This document shows positions 32,735-45,201 of a stretch of 64,000 nt of DNA, piece by piece. The stretch comes from Pagrus major (lineage: Eukaryota; Chordata; Actinopteri; Spariformes; Sparidae): assembly GCF_040436345.1 (NCBI RefSeq), contig NC_133220.1, positions 2,522,556 to 2,586,555 of the forward strand. Reading direction: 5' to 3'. A program made the position numbers and the translations under genes. The first letter of the stretch is position 1. The number at the start of each line of letters is the position of its first letter. Below the pieces are notes generated by a model. The model did no database searches and had not been told where the DNA came from. It saw only the letters and a list, made by a program, of their open reading frames with translations.

Positions 32735-35700
32735 CTGCAGGAAACAAAACAAAGTTATACTAAAGAAAATCCCAAATGTCTTGATCCTACTCTGAGTGTT
32801 AATACACACAGAATGATTAATGTCAGAGACGATAAAACAACTGTCAAGACTCTAAACACGAGATACATATAAAGAATGAGTTGTGTTTTCTGTTTATCAT
32901 GAAATGTTGATACAATAATTAAACTTACCTTTCTTACAATTGAGTGTGATGCGACCCTTGAAGTGAAGCACAAGTATAGTAATGACAACACCAAGAAGAA
33001 GAGCGCCAAGAACTCCAGCAACAACACAAACAACAACAAATCCAGTGTTGGATCCTGAAACAGATAGAAAGTGAGTGCATCAGTCAGAACGTCAGTGCAG
33101 ATGATAAACAGCAGACTGGACCTCACAGCTCACACAGAACAACTAAAGGTGAGTCTGCTCCTGAAATCTGAACTTGTTTCACATGAAAACTCCACTGGGA
33201 TGAATGTGAGCAGGAACAGTGATGTTCGCTCTGATCTCAGGTCCAGTTTCCTCCTGCTGGGCTCCACAGCTCAGAGGCTGCTTCTGGTTCTGGTCCCAGC
33301 AGTGAAGAAATAAATGGACTTAGTTACAGTCCATCACTTTGATCTGACAGTAAAAACACAGGATCACCTGATAAAATATAAAACTTCTTCACAATACTTT
33401 TACTGATACTTTTACACTTTTACTCAAGTGGACTTTTACTTGTAACAGAGTATTTTTACTTTGTGTTTCTGCTACTTTCACTTCAGTAAAGTATCCGAGT
33501 ACTTCTTCCACCACTGACTACTGTCCAGAAACATGAAGGTTAAAATCACTGTGAGCTTCTTGGTGCTGGTCGGCTCCACAGTTATTGGGCCTGATGGGAG
33601 CAGATCAACACAGTCACAGGTTTTATGAAGCGTGAGTCTGTTGAAGCTCCGACTATTAAACATAAATATACTTTAACTCATTAATAAAAGAACAGAATCA
33701 ATATTTAGAGATTCTTGTAGACACATATAGACTGAGACGCAGTTTCACATCTCTCCACACAGATTCTTAAATAATATAATCAGAACAATTCTTCTGTCTC
33801 AGTTAACAAAAGCTCACTAAAGATCACAGCAGGATCCATATTTTATTTCAGGAACATGTTGCAGAGTTGGATCATTTATGTTGCTGTGAAACATCAGGTT
33901 TGCTCATGATTTCTGAATCTGAATTCATCCTTCAGCATCAAATCCTTCAGGAGATCTCTGATCAGCTTCTGCTGCTTTAATAGTCACAATGACTACAATT
34001 ATAAACTGATAATTAATGTTGGAGACTTGTAGTTACAGCCTGAATACAATGGTACAAATGACAAGTGTTAACTGTCCAGTAAAAACTCAGTTCAAAGCCT
34101 CCATGATCTCATATTATTACAGGAACTATCATTGTGGATATTCAGAGGTAAAGTTTGCTCCTAGTTTTCAGTCTGAGTTCAGTTTGTAGTTGAGAAATAA
34201 AATAATAAAGTCATCAGTGAGTAAACTCTTCTCTTCCTGTCTGAGTGTCTTCATGGTGTTTGTTGTGTGATTCATGTGTAACTCGGCTGCTGTAACGCTG
34301 CAGTTTGTCATTGGGATTAATAAAGTCTCTCTCTAATCTCTCTAATCTAAACAGAGCTCACAGTGACGCCTCTCTGACGGCTTCACTCTGCTGTTGCTGT
34401 GCTTTCTGTCTCCAGGGCTGCAGACCTGTTGGGAGCTTCATCAGCAGCAGGGGACACACCTGGGCCTGATGTGCTCCATGTTTAGAAATCCTTCAGAACA
34501 TCTGCTCACACATCTTTGTGTCGGGGCTTTTGGTTTCCTTTGGTTTGTTTTTACAGCTCAACATCCACACAGCACATCTTCACTCATCCACTGCTACACT
34601 ACTGACTGCACTCACTCCTCCAGCTGTTTGTGAAACAACACGACTAGAACAGAATCTCACCTGGTTCTGGAGCTGCACCTGTGAAGATAACAAGACATGT
34701 AGTGAGACATCAGTTATAAAGAACAATTACAGGATTATAAATGAAACGTGGTGATGTTTCCTGTTCATCACTTCTCTGCTTGTACATGAGGATTACAGTG
34801 TGTTTAAGAAGGAGAGAAACATGAAGAACAGAGAAACAGGAACCTTAATTACACCTCGTTACATTGTTAGACAGAACAAGACGAGTAAAACTTCTCTAAC
34901 TTCTCTTTTTTCATCAACTAAAACACTTTTTCTGACTCACATCATGACAGAAACACATCAACAGTGAAGACTTTACAGCAGCTCCTGAACTTTTACACAT
35001 TTGTTGTGCTTAAAAAAACATTAAAGGACGTCATGTGAACTTTGTTGTCGATTTACATTAAAGTAATAAAGAAAATGTGTTATGAAATGTGAAACACAGG
35101 GTCATTAAGAGCTTGTCCCCTTCTGTTAACAGGGCTCGGGTGTGGCCACTTTAATAGGAACACCTGTACAATCTAAAGCAGGGCTGAGCAACATATACAA
35201 TATATACTGTTGTCATGATGTGAGACTATATATTGTCTTAGATATTTGATATTCTCACATGGTGATATATCATAACTGTTGTCTGTTCCTGGTTTTAAAG
35301 GCTCATTACAGTAAAGTGACGTCATGTTCTGAACTCACCAGACTGTTCGACTTGTTCTGATACTTTCTTTACCCACTGAGTCATTATATCCACATTAATG
35401 ATGATTATTATCAGAAATCTCATCATGTTAATGTTTTGTGAAAGTTACAATAGTCATCCTTATATAATACTGATATCACAGTAGGGCCTGTTTGGTCAAA
35501 CATATTGTGATATTTGATTTTGTGGCCCCGTCCTAACATTTATGAAGCGCTTTTGAGAAAATTTCAATATATTGAGTTACATATCGTATATCAAGATGTG
35601 GCATAAAAATATTGTGATATAATTTTCAGGCCGTACCTCGCAGCTCTAATCTAAAACAAGCCAACACAACTGTTCTGTAACTTCAATAATCTTTAATTCT

Positions 35701-37156
35701 AGCAATATTATATAATCATAATGTTTAATGAATATTTAGTCAGAGTGAGTTAAAATCTGTGCTGATGTTTAATTACTCATGTTGTTATTATCACTCATCA
35801 TAACTCATCATTTCAGATCGGTGTCATCATGTGTGAGACTCAGTTTGTGTGCTGTGATTCATTTTAGTCTGGTGATGCAGAAATCTTTGTTCAATAACCA
35901 CCTGTATGTACATTTAACTTGTCCAGGTGTGAACTCACAAACAGTCGGTGTAAAGGATTTAAACAGTCAGCAGGCAGAAGAGGCAGCCTGTGCAGCTTCA
36001 CTACAGGCCTGTGTGGCTCCCTGGTCATTTTAGTGAGATATTGTTTGCATTGTTAACTGGTCAGCCCCTTCATTTTCTGATTAAATTTACCTGTGTAGAC
36101 ACACCTGGTCCCGGCCGGGCTGAAACAGTTACTACCTTACACCAGTAGATGGCGGTAGCAACTGAAAGCGTGGTGGTTGCTGCGGGCAACCGTTGTCGTG
36201 GTAACCGTTGTATCAAGTGCAGAGGAAGTCCAGCCGCAGCAGATACAGTGCAGCTGGTTTACATCCGATTCTGGACACTAATAAGTGTGTTTATCTGTTT
36301 ATGTCTTTTCAGACATCTGTTGTACATAATAAATTCCCCTTAACACCTGAAGTGGACGTCTAAAATTCAGTGTGTTACACCTGGTTTGTGGAAACTGTCT
36401 CTCAACTGGAAAGGAGCCACAAACTTGACAGAAAAGGAGGCTCAGAGTTCAGGACCACTTTCAGTCTGAGCTCCTCAGTGGACCTGAGCTGGTACCAACA
36501 TCATTCTTTCATGTCACTGAGACAAAGATTTAGTGATGAAGATCCTGTGGCATCAGAACCAGAAGCAGCACCAGTGTGACTTGAGGAGACAGAGCTCAAA
36601 TGTGTTTCAGGACTGAGAGTTTCTCTCTCAGTGAACACAGTTTCTCTGATTAATGAACTAAATGAACACATGAATCAAGTGTATGTGCTCATATTGTAGT
36701 CATGTATCATCACACACAGACTAACAAACACACTGTGGCCACTTTATTAGGCACACATTAATGATCTGACGCAATCCAACACAACTGTCCTGACTCAAAC
36801 TTCACTTTTATGATGAAATATAAAGTAAAATAAAGATGTGTGTGTTGCAGTTTGATACTATGAGATTCATGATGCACAAAACTTCTCAATGAGCTTCATA
36901 ACTGTCCTCAGATGTTTCTTCTGAAACATATTTACTGTAAAGAGAGTGAGTGTAACACTGGGAATCTAACTGCGTCACATACAGCACATATAGTGTTAAT
37001 AATTAATAAACGTTGTTCATCGTCACAAAGACAATAATTAATGATGTTCATGCTCCTAAAAGGTGAATTCAGACTGAACACAAAGTTATTTTCTGTCTCT
37101 ATTTAATCCTGAAAACTTGTTTATTCAACACAAACACCAAGTGAACCAACCATCAA

Positions 37157-37220
<64 letters not shown>

Positions 37221-40200
37221 AGTTTTAAAATTAACCATCAAGTTTGTTCTGTTATTAATCAGCAGACTCGTCTAATTCTCTCTCTAATCCCTGGTGATTG
37301 ATGAACTAATGTCATCATTTCTATAAAGAAATTTTTAAAATTTTAAGTTTAAAAGATTTTAAATTATTTACATATTAAATCACAATTAGGAAGAATCTCA
37401 CCTTGGATATGCACAGGGATCACAGCAGCAATCTGATGGCTGATATTCTTCTGCGTAGCTACACAGCTGTAGGTGTCGGTCTTGGTCACAGTAATGTTGA
37501 CAGTGATGTATGAATATCTTCCTTGTTTTGACTCCTTTCGCTCATCAGCAGGAAGAGTGTGACCAGCACTGTCCTTCCACTCTACTGTAAGAGGTGGATC
37601 ACCATGAGCTTCACACTGCAGCAGCGCCCACTCCGTCGTATGATCAAGTGTATCAATATTTGGCTTTGGAGCTGCACCTGTAAACATATTATAAACAATA
37701 GATCATAAAGAGACAGTTTCAGCATTATTAATGTAATATTGGGATTTTGTTCATCCACACTCTGCTTGTATCCAGTTTACAGTGTGAAGAGAAAAACACA
37801 ATAAAAGCCTCCAGCATCATTTTATGGGACGATATTTCAAACATTTTAAACTGTTTCCAGTTTGAGGCAGACACACAAATACAGTCAACTTGTTAAACTG
37901 AACTATAAAGATTGTAATAAAGTATAAAACATAGTGTTCAAAGATAAACACACCTGATGTGTCACATGTTAGTGAGAACTACTTTAATTATGCTGCCTGA
38001 AAGAAAAATTAACCATAAAGTTGGTTGAACTTCTGCCAAGAGAAGGTTGTGAAAGATTTAACTGGGTTGTTTTATTTATTTTTACAATTATATTTATTTA
38101 AACATGAGAGTGTTTAATGTCAACGAGGGCAGACTGAATATGAGAAACTCTCCTCAGCATCTACACAAACAACACAGTTCAGAAGCACCAAGAGATGAGC
38201 AGATGATACTGAAGCTCCAAAGCTTGTTTGACTCTGTGACGTGAACTTTTCCAACAGAAACAACTGTTTCTAACAGAATCCAGCTGCACTTACATTTGAC
38301 TCTACGTACGTATGATTGGTGCATCGCTTCAGTGTTTTTAAATTAAATGATCTTTTCCTTCCCTAAAGGTTGGTCCAGTGAAGGGACGGGAGGATGAAGA
38401 CTTTGATTGTGGTTTGCTATAAAAACACTAGTTGATAAGTTGATGATGGTGAATTACCATTATTGGGATAAATGTGAGTTTCCACACCAGTGACATAAAA
38501 AGCTGTCTAGCTCAATAACGTACAGTCATATTGATTTCCTGATTTATTTTGAATTGTCACAAGATGAGCCTGCATCTTTCCTGTGATACTAAAATATCTG
38601 TGATGCAGTACATAAATATAAATATTGTTACATAAACATTAAACATAAAGTTAAAATTCATGAACCCAGAATGAACCTGGGACTAAACTACATTAATAAA
38701 GTAGATGACATTATTCTGTCACGTCAGTAAAAAGACTTTATATGGAGACTTTTTGGGAAATGCAGTAATTAATTATTTTACTGCAGCATATTGCACAATT
38801 ACTTCTTCATGTAATTGCACAATTACTTCTTCATGTAATTACACAATCTGAATAAAAGTATTAGATTTAATAACACGCAGGCTTCTTGGATTAAAAGATG
38901 TTGTTGTATAACTATAATATAATAAACGTGTCCACCTTTAAGTGACGAGTGATCCCAGTCAGTTCAACACAGAGAGGTTCAGGCCCACAGATGTTAGTGT
39001 TTAGACTGACAGGCCTGAGAAGACATTTACAGAAACACCTGCAGAGGTGGAGAGTGACGTCATCAGAATCAGGACTCACCTGTGATGTTTTCACCTGTTC
39101 TGTCTCTTAAGACTTGACCTGAAAGGCAAAACAAACACATGTTAGATTGTTTTGAAACAGACAGGTAATACTGTGTAAAAGTCATATTTCATCTACTATA
39201 GACGGCTGAAATTTCATTGCACAGAGACTTAATCTGCAGCGTGACTCTGATATCAGGCATGTTTGATACAGAGGTCATCTCTCCAGATGTGGCTGCAGCT
39301 CTGTGGGCTCGAGGCCCTGCCAGATGTGTATTCTGACCACAACAAAAGTCCATTTGGGACTCTTGAACCAGTCGCAGCAGTAAATGAGCGGACATCTTTA
39401 ACTGTTTAATGAAAGCACTCACCAACAACAAGCTCAATGTTGAATGTTTGTCTCGGCTCAGGACGTGGAAAAATGCAGCTGTAGTTCCCGCTGTCGGCCA
39501 TCTTTGTTTTTGTGATCTTTATGGAGGCGTCGCCGTTCTTCAGTTGATCTTGAAAATGTGAGACTCGACCTTTGAACTGCTCATCTTGACCTGAGAGGCC
39601 GTTATTGTAATGAATGCCTGAATCATACATGAACACCTCCTTCTGACCATCTTTCTTCCAGTCAAACAGCTTTCCTGTGATGTCCTCCTTGTTGCTGAGC
39701 GAACAGGGTAAAACAGCATCATCATCTTCTTTCACGACCACTTTGACACCTGGAAGATAAAAACACGTGTTACTCAGTATGTTAACATGCAGAGTCACCA
39801 GGAAACAAAGTCAGATAACAACTTTACACACCACAACAATAACTCAACACCTGTTTCCTCTAACATAATAGTTTTGGTTGTGTCGTGCTTGTACTGACAT
39901 ATTTTAAGTATATTTAAAGCTCTGGTCGACGATTTGATAGATTGATCATTATTATTAACATTATTTAGATGGTGGTTATGGCCCAATAGTACGACCTACA
40001 CAATGTGAAGAGTAAAAGGAACCAAATAAATCCATTTTCTCTAGCGCCTGCAAAACTGAAAAGAAATTGACCAATAGGAGCCATCTGGTCCAAATGGCTC
40101 CTATTGGTCAATTTTTCTATCCAATCCCCTCGCTCACTCTCCTGCTCCTGGTCACGACTCGTCCCGACCCACTTCCGCATTTGAAACTATGAGGGAAAGC

Positions 40201-42749
40201 AGAGCGACAGTATCAAGCGGCCTCTGCTTGCTCCACCGGCAAAGGCTGAAAGAAAACGCAAGTCTGTCACTGAAAAGGCAGAGACAAAGCGGAGATGTGA
40301 CATAAAGAGGGCTCAAACCCGAGTAAACATCGGGTCATCGTTTGAACGGTGGCGAAAGCTCCGTGAAGATCTGGACCTGAAAAGCGATGCTGATACAGCG
40401 GAGTTTCTGTTGAACTGGTAATCTTTCGTCTTTATTGTGGATGTTGTGACACAGATAACTTTCATGCTGATGCTCATGACTGTGAAAGCTGCAGTTAGTT
40501 TGTTTCTGTGTCATTAGACGGTGTCGAGACAATTTCTGTCTCTGCAGTATTGTCAACACTTGTTTACTTGTTCGACGGAGACGTTAGCCTCTATGTTAGC
40601 ATTGTAAGCTAACATTGCTACCATGTTTACACCAAATCAGCCTATTTATTTGCTCGTGGCAGCTAAATGAAGCAGCAGTGCAGGTAGATGAATGAAACCC
40701 TCCGCTTCACGTTGGGGTTTCATTCATCCTGTCTGGATTTATTTCTCCATAACAATCTCTCGCCCGGTCACTACTCAGCTGTTCTGCTGACCCTCCTCCC
40801 GGTCTTGTCCGTTTGTTTTCAACGAAGCCTTTGCTAAATCAGTATGATGGATTATCATATAGGCGTTACGATGTGTGTATTTGAAAACAAGAGATTACGG
40901 TTTACGGGCACGTTTGTGTCGCGGTCATGGTGCTAATGATGCTAATGACGTTATGCTAGCTTGGCTGTGGACATTGTAATGACTTACAAGATTTATGTTA
41001 GTTTCAACGTGCATTGTTGTAATTTTCCCTATGAATCCGACATCATTACTCTGCATTCAAAGCTGTATTTGGTTTCTGCCGGCTTGTTGCGGGAGGGTGT
41101 GTGTGTGGGGGGGGGGAGGCTTTTTCAAATATTTCTCAGACCGTAGCTTTAAGCTGTACAGTATAGTTTATTAGGTTTTTGTTATTGAGCCTTGTGTTTG
41201 AATTTTACAAAATGTATTCAGCTGGAAACTCTTCAGCTTTAAAACACCAGGAGAAGTTGTAGTTTTATTCATGTCAGATCTGATTTATTGGACTGGATTC
41301 AAAGACACAACTAACCACCAAACTATCCTGTTCCTCAGCTGCAACACACAGGTTGTATTTTACTTTTTAATTCAAATATGTTCACTGTACTTTCTAAGGA
41401 CATCAGATTAAAGCTTCACATGGCAAACACACACACACACACACATACACACTACACGTACACAAAATACACGCACGCACGCACGCACGCACACTGCTCC
41501 ACCCACCACATCCACCCGACCACACACTAACTGAAGAAACTCGAGCTGCTACGCTTCATCGATTACTTCTATAACTATTATATTAATCATCAATTATTTT
41601 TATAATCGACTCGAGTTCAGACAGAAAGTCAGAATTCACACACACACACACAGACACGCGCACACACGCACGCACCAATAGTGAAGACGCCACATCATTA
41701 TAGAGCATCAATCCAATCAATACTATTAATAATCCATGAGTCCACCAGGTAACTACTTGTTATTATGTTTCACTAAAGAGTAAACAAAAATAAAAATAAA
41801 GGACAGCACTCAGATTAAACTGTTTATTCTCTCCTCTCTCACTAAAGAGTAACTAATGATTAACTAATGATTAACTAATGATCTGACTTGGTAACTATTC
41901 AGTATCATGTTTCACACTGATTCATATATAACTCATGAATAAAGTGACTCTAACCCACAGATATTTATTTATGTATTAATGTATTTAATGTTTAATTGTT
42001 GAGGGACCAGTTTGTGTTAAACCTGCTGCACACTACAGCTTTTATAGCCGAAGCTAATCAGTAATGAACGTCACCATGAACTCATCATCAGCTGATGATT
42101 GATCGATAACGTGTCTCCCAGTCTGTCCTGTGGTAACTCATTATCTACTATATAGTTTATATGTAACTCATTAACGATCCAATAACTATCAAGTCCTTCC
42201 TGATGAAGATCTGCGCCACGTCTCTGTTTTATTGAGGGAACTACTTTAGTTCAAAGTGAACTGAACTTTAAGAGTCAAAGTCCAACAATCACAACATCCT
42301 GAAGGTTTCATGTCTGCACGAGCGTTTCTGTGAAACCTGTGCGTGTCTGCAGCAGGATGGAGACGACGCACACGCGCGCACACGCACGCACGCACGCACA
42401 CAGACAGCAGTGATGACGACATCATTACAGAGCATTTCGAGATTAAAACTCAGCATCATCCAGCTGTAATTCTCCTGTAATCGATCCAATCAATACTATC
42501 GATGTGTGCTGGTGATCAGGGTGCGTGTGTGACGTCACAGCGCGCTGAGCAGGTGTCTTGTACGCACTAAAGCAGGAAGCAGCTGATGAACATCCAGCAT
42601 GTTTCCGCATTGTTCCGCTGCTCAGATGAAACAAAGTGAGAATTAAAGACTGTCAGTGAGTGATGATCAGTTTTCTTACCGTCTCCAGCAGCAGACGTTT
42701 CTCCAGAGCAGCTCAGCAGACAGAGACACACGAGAGGAAGAAGCTCCAT
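32646..42749 (-). CDS. Gene 3: B7/butyrophilin-like IgV-IgC receptor, most intact copy
   Basis: Exons 42749-42680 (signal), 39749-39423 (V), 39118-39080 (linker), 37677-37402 (C), 34678-34661 (18-base stalk exon), 33054-32929 (TM) and 32734-32646 (tail) join without frame breaks to about 314 residues, or 308 without the mini-exon. The V domain carries VLPCSL, FDWKKD and MADSGNYSC. The C domain carries LLQCEAHG, VEWKDS and YSCVATQ, with NIT and NIS sequons. The tail (28 residues) is the longest of the array. As with its paralogs, a role as a cell-surface co-signalling-type molecule is inferred from the signal-V-C-TM layout. All exons and splice sites look intact. Confidence 0.85.
32929..33054 (-). 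CDS. Gene 3 exon: transmembrane segment
   Basis: 42 codons: GSNTGF stalk, a long V/L-rich helix, then a basic juxtamembrane HFKGRITLNCKK. Four codons longer than in genes 1 and 2. Confidence 0.85.
33391..33516. mobile_element. hAT-type MITE in intron of gene 3
   Basis: Same element and place as in units 1, 2 and 4. Confidence 0.55.
34661..34678 (-). CDS. Gene 3 stalk mini-exon (18 bases)
   Basis: Between tatcttcacag and GTGAGATTC, encoding AAPEP plus split codons in phase 1-1. It repeats the first codons of the C exon, so it may be a shrunken C exon or a true hinge exon. Confidence 0.5.
34690..36010. other. Gene 3 intron between C exon and mini-exon
   Basis: No exon recognised. It is largely shared with unit 4 (46750-47890), and the 34920-35280 part also with unit 1 (13860-14215), including 'gggctgagcaacatatacaa'. 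Confidence 0.5.
36012..36379 (+). mobile_element. LTR-like repeat, copy c
   Basis: Same block as copy a, with a slightly different left end (gtgtggctccctgg), followed by the same unidentified segment with the 69-codon frame. Confidence 0.4.
37161..37219. repeat. (TG)n microsatellite
   Basis: About 29 uninterrupted TG dinucleotides, much longer than the matching site in unit 4 (about 48261-48272). Confidence 0.95.
37402..37677 (-). CDS. Gene 3 exon 4: IgC domain
   Basis: 92 codons starting AAPKPNIDTLDHTTEW, with LLQCEAHGDPP, VEWKDSAGHTL and TYSCVATQKNISHQ. The acceptor is tttacag. Confidence 0.9.
39080..39118 (-). CDS. Gene 3 exon 3: linker
   Basis: Intact 13-codon exon GQVLRDRTGENIT with gcctttcag acceptor. 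No TTAA insertion. Confidence 0.8.
39423..39749 (-). CDS. Gene 3 exon 2: IgV domain
   Basis: 109 codons, VKVVVKEDDDAVLPCSL to NIELVV. Differs from gene 2 mainly at loop positions (IHYNNGLSGQDEQFKGR). Confidence 0.9.
39917..41150 (+). mobile_element. DNA transposon with a short RVNIG..F.RWR protein remnant
   Basis: The sequence interrupts 'aagtatatttaagctgtaca', which is continuous in unit 4. The ends AAGCTCTGGTC and GACCGTAGCTT are near-perfect inverted repeats, with TA or TTA at the border. Inside, the plus strand (about 40190-40422) encodes EGKQSDSIKRPLLAPP, then TRVNIGSSFERWRKLRED and TAEFLLNW stop, a motif that recurs in transposon-derived fish proteins. No DDE transposase was seen. Intron 1 of gene 3. 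Confidence 0.6.
40064..40114. repeat. 21-bp perfect palindrome with CCAAT in both arms
   Basis: The arm 40064-40084 (containing GACCAATAGGAGCCAT) is mirrored exactly at 40094-40114 with a 9-base loop. A further CCAAT lies at about 40121. It precedes the transposon's short frame by about 75 bases and could be its promoter. Confidence 0.75.
42680..42749 (-). CDS. Gene 3 exon 1: signal peptide
   Basis: MELLPLVCLCLLSCSG and ETSAAGD as in genes 1, 2 and 4. Confidence 0.85.
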
Positions 42750-42875
42750 AGTTGTGATGTCCTCTGAGGACTTCACCACACTGATGGTGTCTCTATGTGA
42801 CGGAGCTTCACACACTCCTCAACACCCTGACTGGTTCATCACAACCTGTTTCTGCTCCTCAGCCTGAAGCTGCGG

Positions 42876-42885
42876 CACTTCCGGT
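42876..42885 (-). promoter_or_regulatory. ETS-type site upstream of gene 3
   Basis: ACCGGAAGTG on the minus strand, same position as in the paralogs. Confidence 0.5.
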
Positions 42886-43444
42886 ACTAATATTTCAGAA
42901 TAAAAGCGCCATCACCAGGCCTGCAGCTGCCATCGCATTTTGTCTGGGTGTTGGCCACTGAGAGGAGGGAAGTAACGAAGTACAAATACTTTGTTACTGT
43001 ACTTGAGTAGATTTCTCAGGTGTCTGTACTTCACTGAGGTATTTATTGTTCTGACAACTTTTGACTTTGACTCCATTAATAACAAATATCTGCAGGTGAA
43101 TGTTGGTAATCTGGGACATTATTTGAGCTTCAGCCGTCAGCAGGTCTGGATCATGTTGTCTCCTCACAGACTCAGGCCTCGTTACACAGACATGAGGATT
43201 TCTTTACATTCAGCTGTAATCTCCATTCATGAAGCTGTCAGTGAGGCAAACTGTCTCTAGAAACCTTGTTTTAAAGAGGATTTATCTGCTCTGTTGTCTC
43301 TTTGGTATCCTGACAGCTGCTGTAAAACACAGATCATCTCAGAATCACACCCATAAATTAAAATCACTTTTATTTCTTTGATCACATTTTGAACACAGAA
43401 ACATCAGAAACAGTCACAACACACAGTTTTGACATTTTTCATGT

Positions 43445-43450
43445 TTTATT
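43445..43450 (-). terminator. Gene 4 polyadenylation signal
   Basis: Minus-strand AATAAA in the conserved end block. Confidence 0.55.
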
Positions 43451-43804
43451 CAATCGTTTGTATAGAAATGATGAAGCGCTGCCTGAAGTGACATGAAACA
43501 CTACAAGTGCATCATCAGTCAACAACAGAAACATACATGAACTCTGATAAATAATAAAAACAGCTGCCAGAATAAGACACAACAGTTCAACAGCTGCACA
43601 AACTGAACATTAAACCTTCATGAAGGAGGATTTACTGCACGACTGTTGTATCAGACTGCATCAGCTTCAGCTCGCTGTACCTAATAAACTGGACACTGAG
43701 TGTAGAGTTCAGTGTGTAACTGGACCTGACAGACTCTGGATCAGAACCTTAACAAATACAAAGAAGCATACAAATATAAAAAATAAAATAAGCCTTCATA
43801 GAAA

Positions 43805-44031
43805 ATAAAATACTCCCATGGTGAATCATAATTATGAGATAAAAGACAAAATTATGTGAGAAAACTGCAAAAAAAATTTTATCTAACAATTATGATTTTT
43901 TAATGCATTATGTTGATTTATTTTACTTCATTTTCTTATAATTTTGACTTTTGGTCCCATAATTTTGAGGTTTTATGTCTTAATCTTTACTTCATTCATC
44001 TCATAATTATGATTTAACATGGGAATATTTT
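43805..44031. mobile_element. AT-rich MITE in gene 4 3' UTR
   Basis: Second copy of the element with 'ctcataattatga' words and catgggaatattt right end. The interior has diverged noticeably from the unit 2 copy. Confidence 0.6.
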
Positions 44032-44233
44032 TTCTGGCCTTCCATAAGTCCCAAGTAATGACAATAACACAAATATAAAATATAAAAGTCACATTATATT
44101 TACTTGTAGCTACAAAGTGTTCACACTGACTGACAGTGTTAACAGCAGCTTTAGTTCAGTGAAGTCTGATGGTTTTAAAGCACATGTGGAGCTCAGTCAG
44201 GAGCTTTAAGCGCTACAAGCAGTCTGATAATAT

Positions 44234-44482
44234 TTGGTCAATAGACGGCATTTATACATCACTGCTGCCCTCATTCATCCATTCACTCACTCACTCACTC
44301 ACTCACTCACTCACTCACTCACTCACTCACTCACCGATGGCAGTGAGCTACCATACAAGGTGCTGGTCTGACCATCGGGAGCAGTTTGGGCTTCAGCCTG
44401 TTGCTCGAGGACACTTGGACATGTGGACGGGAGGAGCCGGGGATCGAACCACCGACCCTGTGATTAACTGACCAGCTGCTGG
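44234..44482 (-). mobile_element. SINE with (ACTC)n in gene 4 3' UTR
   Basis: Full-length form with antisense B box (gggatcgaaccaccg) and an ACTC array at about 44284-44334. Confidence 0.7.
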
Positions 44483-45184
44483 AGACGCATCAGATAATCA
44501 GAGTATAAAAATAAAAGAATAAAAGCAACATAGAACAGAGTGAAAGAGCTCGTCTTTGTCCTCAACAACGACCACGTTCATACAATCTTTCCTGGAAGTT
44601 GCACTCTGTTGTACACGAGAAGTGAAAGAAGATTAAAAATACAGCTTGAGAGAGAAGTTCAAACCCTGCAGACTTCCTGTTTTGGCCAATCACTGCTTGA
44701 AGTGGATGTGAATGTTGGTTTGTCAGTTTCAGGAAGTGAGTCGGACTGATGCCTTTTTACTTTAACAGGATTCTGGGTCCTGCACTTGACCTGGACACTA
44801 TTTGTGACTGAGTGCTGTGAGATAAAGTCGAGGACTGTATATGTGTATATTTTGTATATTAATTGTGAGTTAGCTCGTTAGTTGAGGGAGCAGACATGCT
44901 GTGATCTTACTGTCTATGATCTGGATGAGGTTCAGGACATGAGGACGGTTCAGGGAGAGATTGTTGCCGTGGTAATGGGACATAGTGATGAAGGCAGAAC
45001 GAGCTACATGCACATCGTCACCCAAACAACCTTCCTTGTGCCATCACAACTATCTGCTTTAACACAACCCCGATCCTAACCTGAACCTCAGATTCATTTA
45101 AATGTTAAAACCAGGTTTTACTTCTCCAAATGAAATAAGTGACCAGACAAAATGTCCTCACTGTCATCCAGCATGGTCTCAGAC

Positions 45185-45201
45185 TCAAAGTGGTCCTGAA
45201 C
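45185..45201 (-). CDS. Gene 4 last exon: very short tail
   Basis: From the AG in gatccag it reads GSGPL and stops at TGA. In the gene 3 counterpart, the 'ctgcag' acceptor is seven bases upstream. Another frame stays open for 29 codons (DHFESETMLDDSEDILSGH) but would need a different phase. Confidence 0.55.

Larger units (their letters stand above)
31260..42995 (-). repeat. Tandem unit 3 of the receptor array
   Basis: Third direct repeat. Its far 3' end (about 31270-31560) matches unit 1, including 'gagcacctggaaacataataa', while its stop-proximal 3' UTR matches unit 4. Confidence 0.85.
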
